Shown: piece after piece, positions 24,706 to 38,596 of the stretch
Numbering within the stretch: the first letter of the stretch is position 1
How the letters are laid out: each line of letters opens with the position of its first letter
NCBI GenBank assembly: GCA_008638375.1
Contig: CM018051.1
Location: forward strand, 42,081,677-42,145,676
Direction: 5' to 3'
Source: Nyssa sinensis
Taxonomy: Eukaryota; Streptophyta; Magnoliopsida; Cornales; Nyssaceae
DNA length: 64,000 nt
Notes under the pieces: model-generated
Told to the model about the DNA's origin: nothing
The model's database searches: none
What the model saw: the letters and a program-made list of their open reading frames with translations, nothing else
Position numbers and translations under genes: made by a program

Positions 24706-27700
24706 TGTAATACCCTGACTCGAGTTAGACAGTATCCGACCCGGGTTGGACCGGGCCATGACATGTAAACCTGAACTGTAAGCCAATATATTACATGAAT
24801 AAAAGCGGGCGTACATTTGAATGATGTGTTCGATATACGGTGCACGGATATGAGCGACGGGCAGTCCCGAGTACCCTAGGGCCCACCGTATCGGAAGCCC
24901 AATTTTATAAAACAGCGTGCATGTGAGCGATACATGTGTATACATATATATATGTATATAAATATACATATATATATATATGTAATTACATATTATATTA
25001 AATTATGTATATATATACGGATGATATAGATATATATATATATATATGTATATATTAATGTAATTAAAAAAAATAGAGAAGAGACAAGGAGGAAAAGAAA
25101 GCAGAATTCAATGGAAGATTATAGAAGCTGTGAGAAGATTTAGATTATTAAAGAAGAGTGGAGAAGAAGTGAGGAGAGAGAAAGGGTTGCATGCAGCCAT
25201 GTGCGAGTGTCTTCCATAGACTTAAAAAAAAAAAGAAATAAATTTCAACTAAAACCTAAACTAAACATAAACAATTGAACTTCAGAAATAAAAAGAGAGT
25301 GTGAGAGAGAGAAGCTGAAACGCAAAAGAAGAAAATGAAGAAGAAGGAAACAATTCTGGAAAATTTAAAAATTGGAATTCAGCTAAAACCAAGTATTAAT
25401 CTTAGTTTAATTTCTTTAATTTCTATCTAAAATTATTATAGATGAATTTTAGAATTGATTAGAACCAAAAACCTTAAGGAAAATCTAAACAAATGAACCT
25501 ATAGCTTTCGGCCAAAAATGGTAGAATGTTAGATGTTAAACAATAATGCAATTTGAAGACTTGACATGAGTAGAAAACTGTTTTAGAGTCCTAAAACAGT
25601 TTAAATTAGATGAAATGGTCAAAAAATGACCACTTTATAGCTAAATTATCCCAACCGGTGCATCGCCGAAAAATGTTGGCACGGGTCAAAAACTGAGCTA
25701 TTTGAGGTTTAAATGTATCCTAAAAGATCTGTTAGAGTTCCAAAATTAATTTGATGCAAAAAATAGAAAAAAAAAACGGACGTCAAAATTTGGGAGACAC
25801 AATAGAGGCACTGTGCAATTCCGGTGATCGACGCCGGAAGAAGCACTAGAGAAGACGATCGAAAAGTTGTGGGGACTATCAGGTTAGTTGGACCGGGTTT
25901 GGGTGGAGTCGGGTTGGGACCGAACCGAACACAAGGAGGGTTATGTAAACTGTGTCATTTTGAACATGTTTTAAAATGCATTGACCTTGTTTGGATACAG
26001 GAATAATAAATTGAGAAATTGAAATTAGGTTTAAGGGTTAACCCAAACCATGGATGAGACAGGAAATTGGGTTATGTTATTTTGGTTCACAGACTAACCT
26101 GAACCGGATGGTTTAGGGGCTATTAGGCCGGTCTACGGTTCCAACTTAAGAACCCACTGGTTCAAGGTTTACTTTAAAACTAAATAGACCGAAACTTTAA
26201 GAAATTCTAATCTGACCACATCAGTTATGAATAATTTTACTAAGGCCCAAACAGTAAATTAAATAAAATATTATTTTAATATTTTAAATAGGAAAAATTA
26301 TTAAAATGCCCCTAAGTCCAATATGAGTCAAATGGACTCCAAATGAGGCAAACGAATAGTCAATTTTTATTATCTCGAGAATTTTGAACCCAAAGGTGAG
26401 GTAAAAATTATGAAAAAAGGTCAGGGGAATAAAAGACACGTAAAAGTACAAAATGACCATTTTACCTTTTCAGTCTAAGAGTCCAAATTGAGATTCGTAA
26501 AAGTCTAAACTAATTTTATTCAACGTTCCGAACTCAATGAAGAGGTCCAAATTAGAAAATAAAATACTTATAGCCATGATAGATATATTTGAATACATAG
26601 CATAGACTGATTATGGCTATAGACTGAGTTGTATTTTTCGAATGACGAAAGCGTTGAAAGGAAAGGGAATAGCCTGATTTTTCAAAGAATAGTAAAAGGT
26701 AAGTAATCTCTGGTCTCTGCATGTAGTACACTTAGCCATGTCACAGTTCTTTCTATACGCATTTGTACTCTTATTTACCATATCAAATTTTTTATGTTTC
26801 CACATATGTGATATTGCCTATCAGTGGAATAGCTTAGTGATGATATTGTATCTTGCTCTTGAGATCCTATATTTATTGACAATTCTATATCTTGATCATG
26901 AGTTTCTGTACATTTGTGCAAAGGACCATTCTGTATACTTGTACGTAGGGCCAAGAGGGGCCAGATGTTATTGTTTTTGACAGCTCGCTAACATAGCTGT
27001 AAAAAGCTATAGTTGTATTATGTTGCCTTGAACCAGTTATGATCCACATTCTCTTCCATTGAGACAGCATGATCTTGATATTTATTAGTGTCAGATTTGT
27101 GTTCAGTCACAAACTCCATCTGAATGTATAGTATGACCCGAGTACGGGGGTCCTATCCCGAGTATGGGGACCAGTTACCATCATGGCTATGTCGAGGCAT
27201 AATGCATGACACCAATCCTGGAGGACGTAGTTTACATTATTGAGCTCAATGCTTTACGCACCTAGGGGTATGTCGGGCCCTGTAGTTTATTGCATCCGTC
27301 AGTTTTGACATCATTATCTATTTATTGAGATTCATAGCATGATCATGTTCTTGTATGAATGATTAGGTAGTTGCACAGCTTTATTTGAGTACTTACTATG
27401 ATCATGTATCTGACAGTGTTTGCTTGTAGCATATGATATTGTCTTTCAAACTAGACGTGTTTTGATTATCATCTGTATTCTTGATCATTTGTTATTCATT
27501 GATGAGCTATGATTGTTATATGATATTGACTGGCTATCATATCCTTGTTATTGGATTATTCAATTTTTTTTCTAGATCTTGTATACATGGCAGAGTAGGG
27601 GACTTACTTACTGAGCTTTGTTTAGCTCACATCAAACTTACATGTTTGATTTCAGGGATTGACTCGGAGGACAGACCGTAGGAGGCTACGGCTATAGGTT

Positions 27701-28005
27701 GGACATTTTTGGCAAGTAATGGTAATAGTAATATAGTCTTGTAACACTCCCATGTATTCACGTCCTGGGGACGAGATGATGTTTAAAAATTTTATAAGCT
27801 TTATTTTGTATTAGCAGAATGATATGTACATATAACCCTTTTCCTTTATTGTTTTCCGCTATGTTTATATATGATGATGTATGTGGTTACATTTTAGTGA
27901 CATTGATGATAGTGTAACAGGATGATTAGGTCCGGTTCGGCGAAAGGGGCAGGTCGGATGGTTGCGCTCTGCTAATCCGTAGAGGGTGAGTTGCGAGTCG
28001 TGACA
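24706..28005 (+). mobile_element. 5' LTR of the Tekay element
   Basis: TGTAATACCC..GTCGTGACA, 3300 bp. It includes a TA-rich microsatellite at 24940-25055 and the shared module near 26360 and 26515. The LTR is repeated at 32706-36043. Confidence 0.93.
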
Positions 28006-28009
28006 AACT

Positions 28010-28021
28010 TGGTATCAGAGC
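28010..28021 (+). promoter_or_regulatory. Primer-binding site, initiator tRNA-Met
   Basis: TGGTATCAGAGC exactly matches the complement of the plant initiator tRNA-Met 3' end, four bases after the LTR. Confidence 0.95.
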
Positions 28022-28190
28022 ATTAGGTTTAAAATGATTAGGGAAACCTAGGTTTACAAGTGATACACGGGAGTTAAGACTAGTGTACTACTATTGTCAA
28101 ATGTCCAAGTAGAGTCAGTTAGTATGTGGGTTTAGCATGATAGATAAACAATTACGTATATTATGCTAACTATTAACGTTTTGGTAATGA

Positions 28191-29260
28191 ATGGTCTTGA
28201 CTAGATCGGCAGCATTATGTTACGCACAGATGGATCCTACAATTGGGGAGAGGATGGATTGTATGGAGCATATGCTGGAGCGAGTGATAAAATCCTTACC
28301 CTCGAATCAAGCCAGCATTAGTACACCAGCAGAGCCAGTGAGTACATCAGCACAACTAGTAGTTCAGCCAGCTCAGCAAGAGCCACCCTCAGTACAGCCA
28401 GGCCGATAGGGGAGTGATAGAGATCTAGCTCATCTCTACAAGTAGTTCCAAGCGATGAACTCGTCTAGTTTTGATGGCACTAGGGGCTCTATAGCAGCTG
28501 AGGAGTGGCTGTTAAAGATGGAGCGTATTTTTGAGATCATGATGTACACTGAGGTCCAGAAGGCGGCCTTTGCTACATTCACTTTCAGAGGACTTGCTCA
28601 CAAGTGGTGGCTGTTAGAAAAGGCTAGGGAACTGTAAATAACCTGGTAGAGGTTTACACAGGTGTTCAATGAGAAATATTTTCCTCAAGAGGATCGAGAT
28701 AGATGAGCAACAAAGTTCGTTGTTCTTCAACAGAGGAATATGATTGTGGAGCAGTATAAGGCCAGATTTACGGAGTTAGCTCGGTATGCTCCTACAATTA
28801 TCATGACAGAGGCAACGAAAGCCCGTAAGTTTGAAGGTGGTCTGAGATGGGCAATCAAGGATCGCATTGAGCCTATGCATTTGCCTACCTACAATAAGGT
28901 GGTGAGTACCACCAAGATCATTGAGCGGAGCGGAGAGGCGTTTGCCAAGAGGAGGGCAAACACGTGTTAGAGACTAGCAAGGAACCAAGGCAGACAATCA
29001 AGTTCTACTTTCACTAAGCCAAGGGCAAGGTCTAGGAATACAGGAACCAGCCAGAGGAGGGCTGCTTCTACCAGTAGGGGCGTAGCCAGATGTCCCATCT
29101 GCCAGAGGAATCACAAGCGGCCATTTTACAGGGACAACAATGTCTATTATTCTTGTGATCAGACTGGTCACTTCAAGGCAGACTGTCCCTAGAGGAACAA
29201 ATCGATAATAAGTATTACAGCTACACCGCCTACATCAGCTAATGCCCCGAAGACTAGATC
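28191..29260 (+). pseudogene. Tekay gag, disrupted
   Basis: Capsid-type motifs are present: AEEWLLKMERIF at about 28497 and QYKARFTELARYAP at about 28752. A basic region and zinc knuckle follow near 29095-29190 (HKRPF, then SCDQTGHFKADCP). The first knuckle Cys appears to be Tyr. Stops at about 28407, 28443, 28635, 28650, 28704 and 28967 break the frame. Its role would be to assemble the virus-like particle and package RNA. Confidence 0.85.
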
Positions 29261-32200
29261 TCAAACACAGACATAGAGTTAGGGGCAGAGAGACGAGCAA
29301 CAGAGCTCAGGGAAGGTATTCTCACTAGCTCCAAGGGATGTACAGGCTACTACTTCAGTAGTCGCAGGTACTTTACAAATCTATTCATAGTATGCTCAAG
29401 TTTTATTTAATACTGGTTCCACATATTCTTTCGTGCCTCTATTATTTGCTACTGAACTGAACATAGAGACAAAACCCCTAGGATACACATTATCTGTTAT
29501 AATACCATCAGGGGAATCATTATATGGGAACACTATCTATAGAGCACGTACGGTACAGATAGAGGGCATACAGTTATCTGCTGATCTGATACAATTAGTA
29601 TACGGCGTCCAGGTTGCTCGAGTATTCAGTTTTAGGGGATAGGTGTGGCTTCTCCACCATATTTTGTCTCTTCCATACAGGCTAGGTGACTACTACGTAA
29701 GGGGTATCAGGGGTATTTGTGTAATGTTGTGGACACCCGATCACAGCAGCTTGCCTTAGATGAGATCCTTATTGTTAGAGAATTCCCTAAAGTATTTCCA
29801 GATGATCTGCTAGAGATACCAGTAGACAGAGAGATAGAGTTCACCATTGATGTTCAACTAGGCACGTCACCTATTATTAAGAATCCTTATAGAATGGCAA
29901 CAGTAGAATTGAAAGATTTGAGATTGAAGCTCGAGGAGTTACTAGATAAGGGTTTTATCAAACCCAGTACGTCGTCATGGGATGCACCAGTGCTGTTTGT
30001 AAAGAAAAATGATGGAACTATGCGATTATGTGTTGATTACCGTGAGCTGAACAAGGTGACTATCAAGAATAGGTATCCTCTGCCACGGATAGATGATTTG
30101 TTTGATCAGTTAAAAGGAGCATAGGTGTTCTCTAAGATTGATTTGAGATCCGGATACCATCAGCTGAAGGTAAGACCTAGAGATGTGGAAAAAATGGCTT
30201 TCAGGACCAGATATAGACATTATGAGTTTTTAGTGATGCCATTTGGGGTCACTAATGCCCTAACTGCATTTATGGGTTTGATGAACAGGGTCTTCAAGCC
30301 ATATTTGGATGATTTTTTAATTGTGTTTATTGATGATATCCTAGTTTATTCTAAAAGCTAGGAAGAGCATGAGGTACACTTGAGGAAAGTTTTACGAAGA
30401 CTACGAAGCAGAAACTATATGCTAAATTGAAGAAATGTGAGTTCTGGCTTCCTAGTATTTCATTTTTAGGACACGTGATTAGTAATGAGGGGATCTCTGT
30501 TGATTCTCAGAAGATAGAGGATATCGTCAATTGGCCCCGTCCCACTAGTGTTACTGAGGTACGGAGTTTTATGGGATTGGCAGGTTACAACAGACGGTTT
30601 GTTAAAGATTTTTTCAAGATAGCTATGCCAATCACTCAGTTGACTAGGAAGAACGTACCATTTGTGTGGGCTTAGGAGTAGGAGCAGACTTTCCAGGAAT
30701 TGAAGAACAGGTTGATGACAGCTCCGATGTTGACAGTGCCAAACGGGATTGAGGGATTTGTGATATACAGTGATGCCTCATACAAGGGCTTGGGGTGTGT
30801 ATTGATGTAAAATGGTAGGGTAGTAGCCTATGCTTCACGGCAGCTAAGGCCGCATGAGAAGAACTACCCAACACATGACCTCGAGTTAGCAATTGTTACT
30901 TTTGCACTGAAGTTATGGAGGCATTACTTGTATGGGGCAACGTATGAGACATTTACTGATCATAAGAGCCTCAAGTATTTATTTAAACAAAAGAAGCTTA
31001 ATATGAGGCAGCGTCGTTGGTTAGAGCTGATTAAGGACTATGAGCTCAGCATTCAGTACCATACAGGGAAAGCAAATATAGTAGCTGATGCTCTTAGTAG
31101 GAGGTCGTCAAAAAGCCTAGCTTATATGTTGACGACTAGAGTGGAGCTACTGAAAGAGCTGGATGATTTGGAGATTGAGGTGGTTCTGCCAAGCTCAAGG
31201 GCACTATGTGCCAATGTCACAGTTGGTCTATCCATTATAGATAGGATTAGAGAGCTGCAGACCCAAGATGCAACGTTGACCAGACTCTGTCAAGATGCTG
31301 AGACAGGTAAGGACTCGGAGTTTTTTATCCAAGATAGGGTGTTGTATTATCAGGGTCGAATCTGTGTGTTAGATATACCAGAGATCAAAAAGGAGATTTT
31401 AGATGCAGCACACAGTTCAAGATTCACAATGTACCTAGAGAACACCAAAATGTACCATAATGTCATAAATATTAATTGGTGGTCCGGGATGAAACGAGAC
31501 ATAGCTGAGTATGTTGCACACTGTACCGTATGTCAGCAGGTTAAATTCGAACATCAGAAGCTCGGAGGACTTTTGCAGTCATTTCCAATACTAGAATGGA
31601 AATGGGAGCATATCACTATGGATTTTGTGTCAGGGTTGCCAAAGACATCAAAGGAGAGTGGCACCATATGGGTTATTGTAGGCAGACTCACTAAGGCAGC
31701 TCACTTCCTTGCGACCAGGACGAAACAGACATTAGGGTGATTAGCTGAGCTCTATATCAGAGAGATAGTTTGACTGCATGGAGTTCTAGTGTCTATTGTA
31801 TCAGACCAAGATCCACGATTTGCATCCCGATTTTGGAGGAGTTTACAGTAGGCTATGGGCACAGAGCTGAGTCTTAGTACTGCATAACACCTAGAGACAA
31901 ATGGACAGACAAAGAAGACTATACAGACTCTGGAGGATCTATTGCGGTTCTGTGTCATAGATTTCAAAGGGAGTTAGGAGGATCAGTTGCCTTTGGTGGA
32001 GTTCACATACAACAATAGTTACTAATCCAGTATTGGTATGGCTCCATATGAAGCATTGTATGGCAGGAAGTGCCGATCACCACTATGCTGGACTGAAGTG
32101 GGTGAAAGGAAGCTTTATGGACCAGAGATTGTAAAACAGACCACCGAAAAGATACAGCTGATTAGGCAGCGGTTATTAGCGGCTCAGAGTAGGCAGAAGA

Positions 32201-32661
32201 GTTACGCTGATGTACGGATGAGAGATCTGGAGTTTGTTGTGGGTGACTACATTTTTCTGAAAGTGTCACCGATGAAGGGTATAGTGAGGTTTGGCAAGAG
32301 GGGGAAATTGGGGCCACGTTACATTACACCGTTCAGGGTCATGAGCAGAGTAGGGACCGTAGCATATCAGCTTACCTTACCCGTAGAGTTAGCACATGTA
32401 CACGATGTATTTCATGTCTCGATGTTGAGGAAATGTATACACAGTTCAAACCAAGTGATAGTGCATGAGCCTCTAGACGTCCAGGAGGATTTGAGTTACA
32501 TAGATCAGCCAATACAGATTTTTGACAATCAAGAGCAGGTGCTACGGAACAAGATGATTCCTTTAGTCAAAGTTCTGTGGAGGAATCACCAGGTTGAGGA
32601 AGCTACTGGGGAGAAGGAAGATGACATGCAAGCCAAGTACCCTCATTTATTTTTTCCTTAG
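29261..32661 (+). pseudogene. Tekay pol: protease, RT, RNase H, integrase, chromodomain
   Basis: Domains in order: protease near 29400-29640, with LFNTGS where the catalytic Asp should be (Asn, codon 29409-29411); reverse transcriptase 29717-30675, with [19 protein letters not shown] and the catalytic FIDD at 30326-30337; RNase H about 30690-31115, with YSDAS and ADALSRR; integrase about 31380-32000, with the CTVCQQVK zinc pair, TMDFVSGLP and SDQDPRFASRF. The terminal integrase Glu position reads Lys (KKTIQTLED). The C-terminus 32038-32661 has LRNKMIPLVKVLWRNH, typical of the Tekay chromodomain-like tail. Stops include 30122-30124, and a frameshift lies near 30400. It cannot make an active polyprotein. 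Confidence 0.92.
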
Positions 32662-32693
32662 TATGTGCTAAGTTTAGGGGACAAACTTGTTGT

Positions 32694-32705
32694 AAAGGGG
32701 GAGAA
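32694..32705 (+). promoter_or_regulatory. Polypurine tract of the Tekay element
   Basis: AAAGGGGGAGAA directly precedes the 3' LTR start TGTAATACC. Confidence 0.9.
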
Positions 32706-35700
32706 TGTAATACCCCAACCCAAGTTAGGCAATATTCGACCTGGGTTGGACTGGGCCATGACATGTAAACCCGAACTCTAAGCTAATATATTACATGAAT
32801 AAAAGCGGACGTACATTTGAATGACATGTTCGATAATACGGTACACGGATGTGAGTGACGGGCAGTCCCGAGTACCTTGGGGCCGCCATATCAGAAGCTC
32901 AATTTTACGAAAAGTGTGTATACATATATATATATATATAAATATACATATACATATACATATATATATATAAATATACATATACATATATATATATAAA
33001 TATACATATATATATATGTATATTTATATATGTAATTACATCTTATATTAAATTATGTGTATATATGTGTATAATGAGATGTATATATTATATATATAGA
33101 TGATATATATATATGTATATATTAATGTAATTAAAAAAAAGAAGAGAAAAGAAGGAAAAGAAAGCAGAGTTCAGTGGAAGATTATAGAAGCTGTGAGAAG
33201 CTTTTAGATTATTAAAGAAGAAGTGAGAAGATAAGGAGAGAGAAAGGGCTGCATGTAGCCATGTGCGGGTGTCTTCCATAGACTTAAAAAAAAAATTGAA
33301 ATAAATTTCAACTAAAACCTAAACTAAACATAAACAATTGAACTTCAGAAACATAAAGAGAGTGTGAGAGAAAGAGAGAAGCTGAAACACAGACAAAGAA
33401 AATGAAGAAAATGGAAAAATTTTTGGAAAATTTGAAAATTAGAATTCAGCTAAAACTAGGTATTAGTCTTAGTTTAATTGCTTTAATTTCTATCTAAAAT
33501 CATTATAGATGGATTTTAGAATTGATTAGAACCAAAAACCCTAAGGAAAATCTAAGCAAATGAACCTGTAGCTTTCGGGAAAAAATGGTGGATTGTTAGA
33601 TGTTAAACCAAACGCAATTTGAAGACTTGACATGAGTAGAAAATTGTTTTAGGGTCCTAAAACAGTTTGAATTAGATGAAATGGTCAAAAAATGACCACT
33701 TTATAGCCAAATTATCCCAACCGGTGCATCGCCGAAAAATGTTTGTGTGGGTCAAAAAACTGAGCTATTTGAGGTTTAAATTTATCCTAAAAGATTTGTT
33801 AGAGTTCCAGAATCAATTTGATGCAAAAAATAGAAAAAAACGGACGTCAAAATTTGGGAGACATAGTAGGGGCACTGTGCAATTTCAGCAACCGGCGTCG
33901 AAAGAAGCACTAGAGAAAACGATCGAAAAGTCATGGGGACTATCGAGTTAGTTGGACCAGGTTTGGGTCGAGTCGGGTCGGGTCGGGTCGGGTCGGGACC
34001 CGACTGAACACAAGGAGGGTTATGTAACCTTGTGTCGTTTCGAACTTGTTTTAAAATACATTGACCTTGTTTAGATATAGGAATACTAAATTGAGAAATT
34101 GAAATTAGGTTTAAGGGTTAACCCAAACCATGGATAAGACAGGAAATTGGGTTATGCTATTCCAGTTCATAGACTAACCTGAACCGGCTGGTTTAGGGGC
34201 TATTAGGCCAATTTAGGGTTCCTAACTTAAGAACCGACTGGTTCAGGGTTTACTTTAAAACTAAATAGACCGGAACTTTAAGAAATTCTAATCTGACCCC
34301 AACAGTTATGAATAATTTTACTAAGGCCCAAACAATAAATTAAATAAAATATTATTTTAATATTTTAAATAGGAAAAATTATTAAAATGCCCCTAAGTCT
34401 AATATGAGTCAAACGGACTTCAAGTGAGCCAAATGAATGGTCAATTTTTATTATCTTGGGAATTTAAAACCCAATGGTAAGGTCAAAATTATGAAAAGAG
34501 GTCCCGGGAATAAAAGACACATAAAAGTACAAAATGACCATTTTGCCCTTTTTCAGTCCAAGAGTCCAAATTGAGATTCGTAAAAGCCTAAACTAATTTT
34601 ATTTGACATTTCAAACTCGATGACGAGGTCAAAATTAGCATAGACTGATTACGGCTATAGACTGAGTTGTATTTTTCGAATGACAGAAGCATCGAAAGGA
34701 AAGGGAATAGCTTGATTTTTCAAAGAATAGTAGAAGGTTAAGTAATCTTTGGTCTCTGCATGTAGTACACTTAGCCATGTCACAGTTCTTTCTATATGCA
34801 CTTGTACTCTTATTTACCATATCAGATATTTTATGTTTCCACATACGTCATATTGCCTATTAGTGGAATAGCTTAGTGATGATATCGTATCTTGCTCTTG
34901 AGATCCTATATTTATTGGCGATGCTATATCTTGATCATGAGTTCCTATACATTTATGCAAAGGACCATTCTATACACTTGTACGTAGGGCCAAGAGGGGC
35001 CATATGTTATTGTTCTCGACAGCCCGGTAACATAGTTGTAAAACGCTATAGTTGTAATATGTTGCCTTGAACCAGTTATGATCCACATTCTCTTCCGTTG
35101 AGACAGCATGATCTTGATATTTATTATTGTCGGATTTGTGTTCAGTCACAAACTCCATCTGGATGCATAGTATGACCCGAGTACAGGGTCTTGTCCTGAG
35201 TACGGGGACCAGTTACCATCATGGCTATGTCGAGGCATAATGCATGACACCAGTCCTAGAGGACGTAGTTTACATTATTGAGCTCAGTGCTTTACGCACC
35301 TAGGGGTATGCCAGGCCTTGTAGTTTATTACATCCGTCGGTTTTGACATCATTATCTATTTATTGAGATCCATAGTATGATCATGTTCTTGTATGAATGA
35401 TTAGGTAGTTGCACAGCTTTATTTGAGTACTTACTATGATCATGTATCTGACAATGTTTTCTTGTAGCATATGATATTATCTTTCAAACTAGACGTGTTT
35501 TGATTATCATCTATATTCCTGATCATTTGTTATTCATTAATGAGTTATAATTGTTATATGATATTGACTGGCTATCATATCCTTGTTATTGGATTATTCA
35601 GTTTCTTTCTAGATCTTGTACACATGGCAGAGTAGGGGACTTACTTACTGAGCTTAGTTTAGATCACATCAAACTTACATGTTTGATTTCAGAGACTGAC

Positions 35701-36043
35701 TCGGAGGGTAGACTGTAGGAGGCTGCGGCTATAGGTTGGACATTTTTGGCAAGTAATGGTAATAGTAGTGCAGTCTTGTAGCACTCCCGTGTATTCACGT
35801 CCTGGGGACGAGATGATGTTTAGAAATTTTATAGGCAGTATTTTGTATTAGCAGAATGATATGTACATGTAACCCTTTTCCTTTATTGTCTTCTGCTATG
35901 TTTATATATGATGATGTATGTGGTTACATGTTAGTGACACTGATGATAGTGTAACAGGATGATTAGGTCCGGTTCGGCGAAAGGGCGGGGTTGGATAGTT
36001 GTGGTCCGCTAATCCAGCAGAGGGTGAGTTGCGGGTCGTGACA
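32706..36043 (+). mobile_element. 3' LTR of the Tekay element
   Basis: TGTAATACCC..GTCGTGACA, 3338 bp, matching 24706-28005. A TA microsatellite lies at 32920-33125 and a run of five GGG tracts spaced by TC at 33975-33997. Confidence 0.93.
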
Positions 36044-36900
36044 CAAGATGTGCTTGTGTGTGATTGTTGACGATGAAATACCCATAATTTGGTTGGGGTT
36101 TTTTACCGTTTGGCTACCAACCATAAACCTGGGCAAGCGGTCTTAGTTTCCATTGGGTTTGTAGCCTATAAAACATGATACAACTTAGCATGGTAGGACA
36201 AGGTTCCATTTTGTTGGAAGGGCTTATGGGCCCCATGCATGATATTAAAGTGTTGATATAGATCATAAAGCATTGCATGTGGCATTCATGAAAGTAAACA
36301 TGCATTAAGCATGGGTGAGTTACATGGGACATTTTGATGGATGACAGACATTGAGTATATGCATGATAATGTGAATATTGATCTTGATGAGACTAACTAG
36401 TGATATGCGGGGATTATGGAGGTATTCAAATTTGGTTTGGGATTAGGTTGATTCTTATGGTATACTATAATACATAATCTTCTTGGGATGTATATTGTGA
36501 TGATTGTGTTAACTTACGACACACCACATTACAACTTGTGTTGGTATATTCATATATGTTGACTTATGATATTGTTATATGTTATGTATTTTGCTATTGT
36601 ATATGATAGATGAGAATTGCTTTACTAGGATCTAAATTAGTGTTCATGTACTATGGGTTTTGGGAAACCCTACTGAACATCATGACAATCCTCTACTATT
36701 CCTAGGAATAGCAAGCACAAGAGAAGTCAAAAGGTGGATGCTAATCTAGTTTGAGTTATACCGTTACCATGGGACTCTGTTATAGTGATATGTGTTCCAT
36801 CGTTTATGTAAAAAGTGTGTATACCCTTATTGATGTTTCTGATTTGTTTATGTATATGGATTAATGGACCTGTATGCAAGTAATTAGTTAAAGACTCCAA
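36044..36900. mobile_element. Remnant of an older element right of the Tekay insertion
   Basis: Starts with the right target duplication CAAGA. AT/TG-rich and without coding signs; presumed continuation of 24486-24705. Confidence 0.4.
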
Positions 36901-38086
36901 TATAATAACTATATTGTCATTTATTCTTTAAGAATTAACTTAGTATAACATTAGTTAAGTATTACTATGGTTGGCAGAACACGAATGGTTGGATCTAATG
37001 AGACTTATTTGCATTTAATCCCATTACGTAACTTGAACAAGTTTAAAAATGATAACAAATTGTTCATATTTATTAATTTTAATGAATGATTTAAATTACC
37101 CATCAGTTACCTTCCAATTAGGGTAATGGACTTGGTTAAGATTACTTAACGATCATGTTCTAGTTAGGCTTTTAATAACCTTAAGTCATGGCTTCAGATT
37201 TCGAGGAATGACATCTGTTGTAAGAATTCCTTTTTTAAAAATGATGATGAAACCATTTAATCTTGGATCAGTTTCTAAGAGCAACTTGAATGGGCTGCTA
37301 AAATCAACCCACTAAATCCGTCACATAGGCACAAAAAGTTGTCTTAAAATATTCCTAACTAACGCATGAATCTCTCTCTCCAACGTATATATTTTGCAAG
37401 TCTAATATCTTATATTACTTTTTTTTACCTTCCCTTTCCCCTCACACCCCACCCCACCCCACCTCCAAACCCTGCATGTTCCCTCCCTCAGTTTGGTACA
37501 TTTTTTTTACAAAAGATTGTCACATAAGCCACTAAAGGACTTACTATAGTTAACAATGAGACAAGTTGTTAACAAAATTAAAGCATGACTTAATCGATTC
37601 ATTGGAGCAATTCAGTGGCCTCTAGTTGATACACCAATCATTAACCGATACATTTAAGTTGCTCTAATCCCAAGATTCATACTGAAGTATAATGATTACA
37701 CATAAAATAAAACATGGGGGAGTCTAAAAGTACTCTTGTATCTTTTTATACTCTTATACATTGTATATGAGTGAGAGTACATGAGGATAAATAGACATGA
37801 ATAGGAATGGATCATTCAATTAACAAAAATAAACCAGGGTCCAATTTTGGAAAGAACTCGAAAGAGATAACAAGAAAGTAAGCTCTCCCCTTCCTCTCTA
37901 AGTCTCGTCTTGGAGTATAATATCCTCATAACCCAAAGCATTGGCAATGCAACTCATGCATCTTACTAGTAATTTCTGTATTTAATAGAAAAACAAATAT
38001 TGTTATCATCTCTCAATGCTAACAAAGTTCTCCAAGAATAAACCAATTGAAAAACGAAAAAAAAAAAAACTGAGAGTGAGCATATA
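36901..38086. other. 3' flank of the receptor-kinase gene
   Basis: AT-rich, no gene seen. A C-rich CCCCACCCCACCCC tract lies near 37445. A possible minus-strand ATTAAA polyadenylation signal lies at 37981-37986, about 100 bp after the stop codon. Confidence 0.5.
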
Positions 38087-38596
38087 CTACTTAGGTTCCA
38101 CTTTTGCTGAAATTGTGTATCCACCACTGTAGTCAAAGGCATCACTGTCCTTGATATCTTTTTTAGAAAGAGCATCATTGTAAGGATGTCTAGGAGCACC
38201 TTTTGTAGATCCGAAGTCCGTGGCAGATGAGGACGCAGATGTTGAATTTGTATTCAGCCCATCGTTCTGTAGAATAGTTTCAAGTACCTTTACCACTTCG
38301 CTCATCATTGGACGGTCTACAGCTGATTCTTCCACACATTTCATTGCCAACTCCAAAAAGTTCTCAAAACCAATCAAATTTGTTGTGTTTTTAATGACTG
38401 GGTCTATTATCTCCCTCAAGCCAAAGTGCGCTTCATCACTCTTAGCTAAAGTCATCCTCACCTCACGAACAATATACTTTCCCTTCTCTATTGGTTGCTT
38501 TGCAGTTACTAGTTCAAGCATCACCACACCAAAGCTATATACATCGCTCTTCTCAGTTAATTGTTGTGTCATGTAATATTCTGGATCCAAATAACC
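38087..38596 (-). CDS. HPCA1-like: Exon 19: kinase C-lobe and tail, stop
   Basis: Residues 796-964: [36 protein letters not shown], then [20 protein letters not shown] (subdomain XI Arg present), and a Ser-rich tail with [15 protein letters not shown], ending SAKVEPK and stop. The first codon continues exon 18 in phase 0. An AG acceptor at 38598-38597 is preceded by TTTGGTTGC. Confidence 0.93.
   Translation of the reverse strand, partial: GYLDPEYYMTQQLTEKSDVYSFGVVMLELVTAKQPIEKGKYIVREVRMTLAKSDEAHFGLREIIDPVIKNTTNLIGFENFLELAMKCVEESAVDRPMMSEVVKVLETILQNDGLNTNSTSASSSATDFGSTKGAPRHPYNDALSKKDIKDSDAFDYSGGYTISAKVEPK

Larger units (their letters stand above)
24706..36043 (+). mobile_element. Near-complete Tekay-type Gypsy chromovirus (inactive)
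   Basis: An 11.3-kb element with two long LTRs, an initiator-Met primer site, gag, protease, reverse transcriptase, RNase H, integrase, chromodomain-like C-terminus and purine tract. Flanks CAGGA (24701-24705) and CAAGA (36044-36048) are a target duplication with one mismatch. LTR pairs agree at roughly nine bases in ten or better in the parts compared by eye, implying an insertion that is not recent. The polyprotein is broken by many stops and at least one frameshift. The 3' LTR carries a GGGTC expansion absent from the 5' LTR. Confidence 0.92.
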
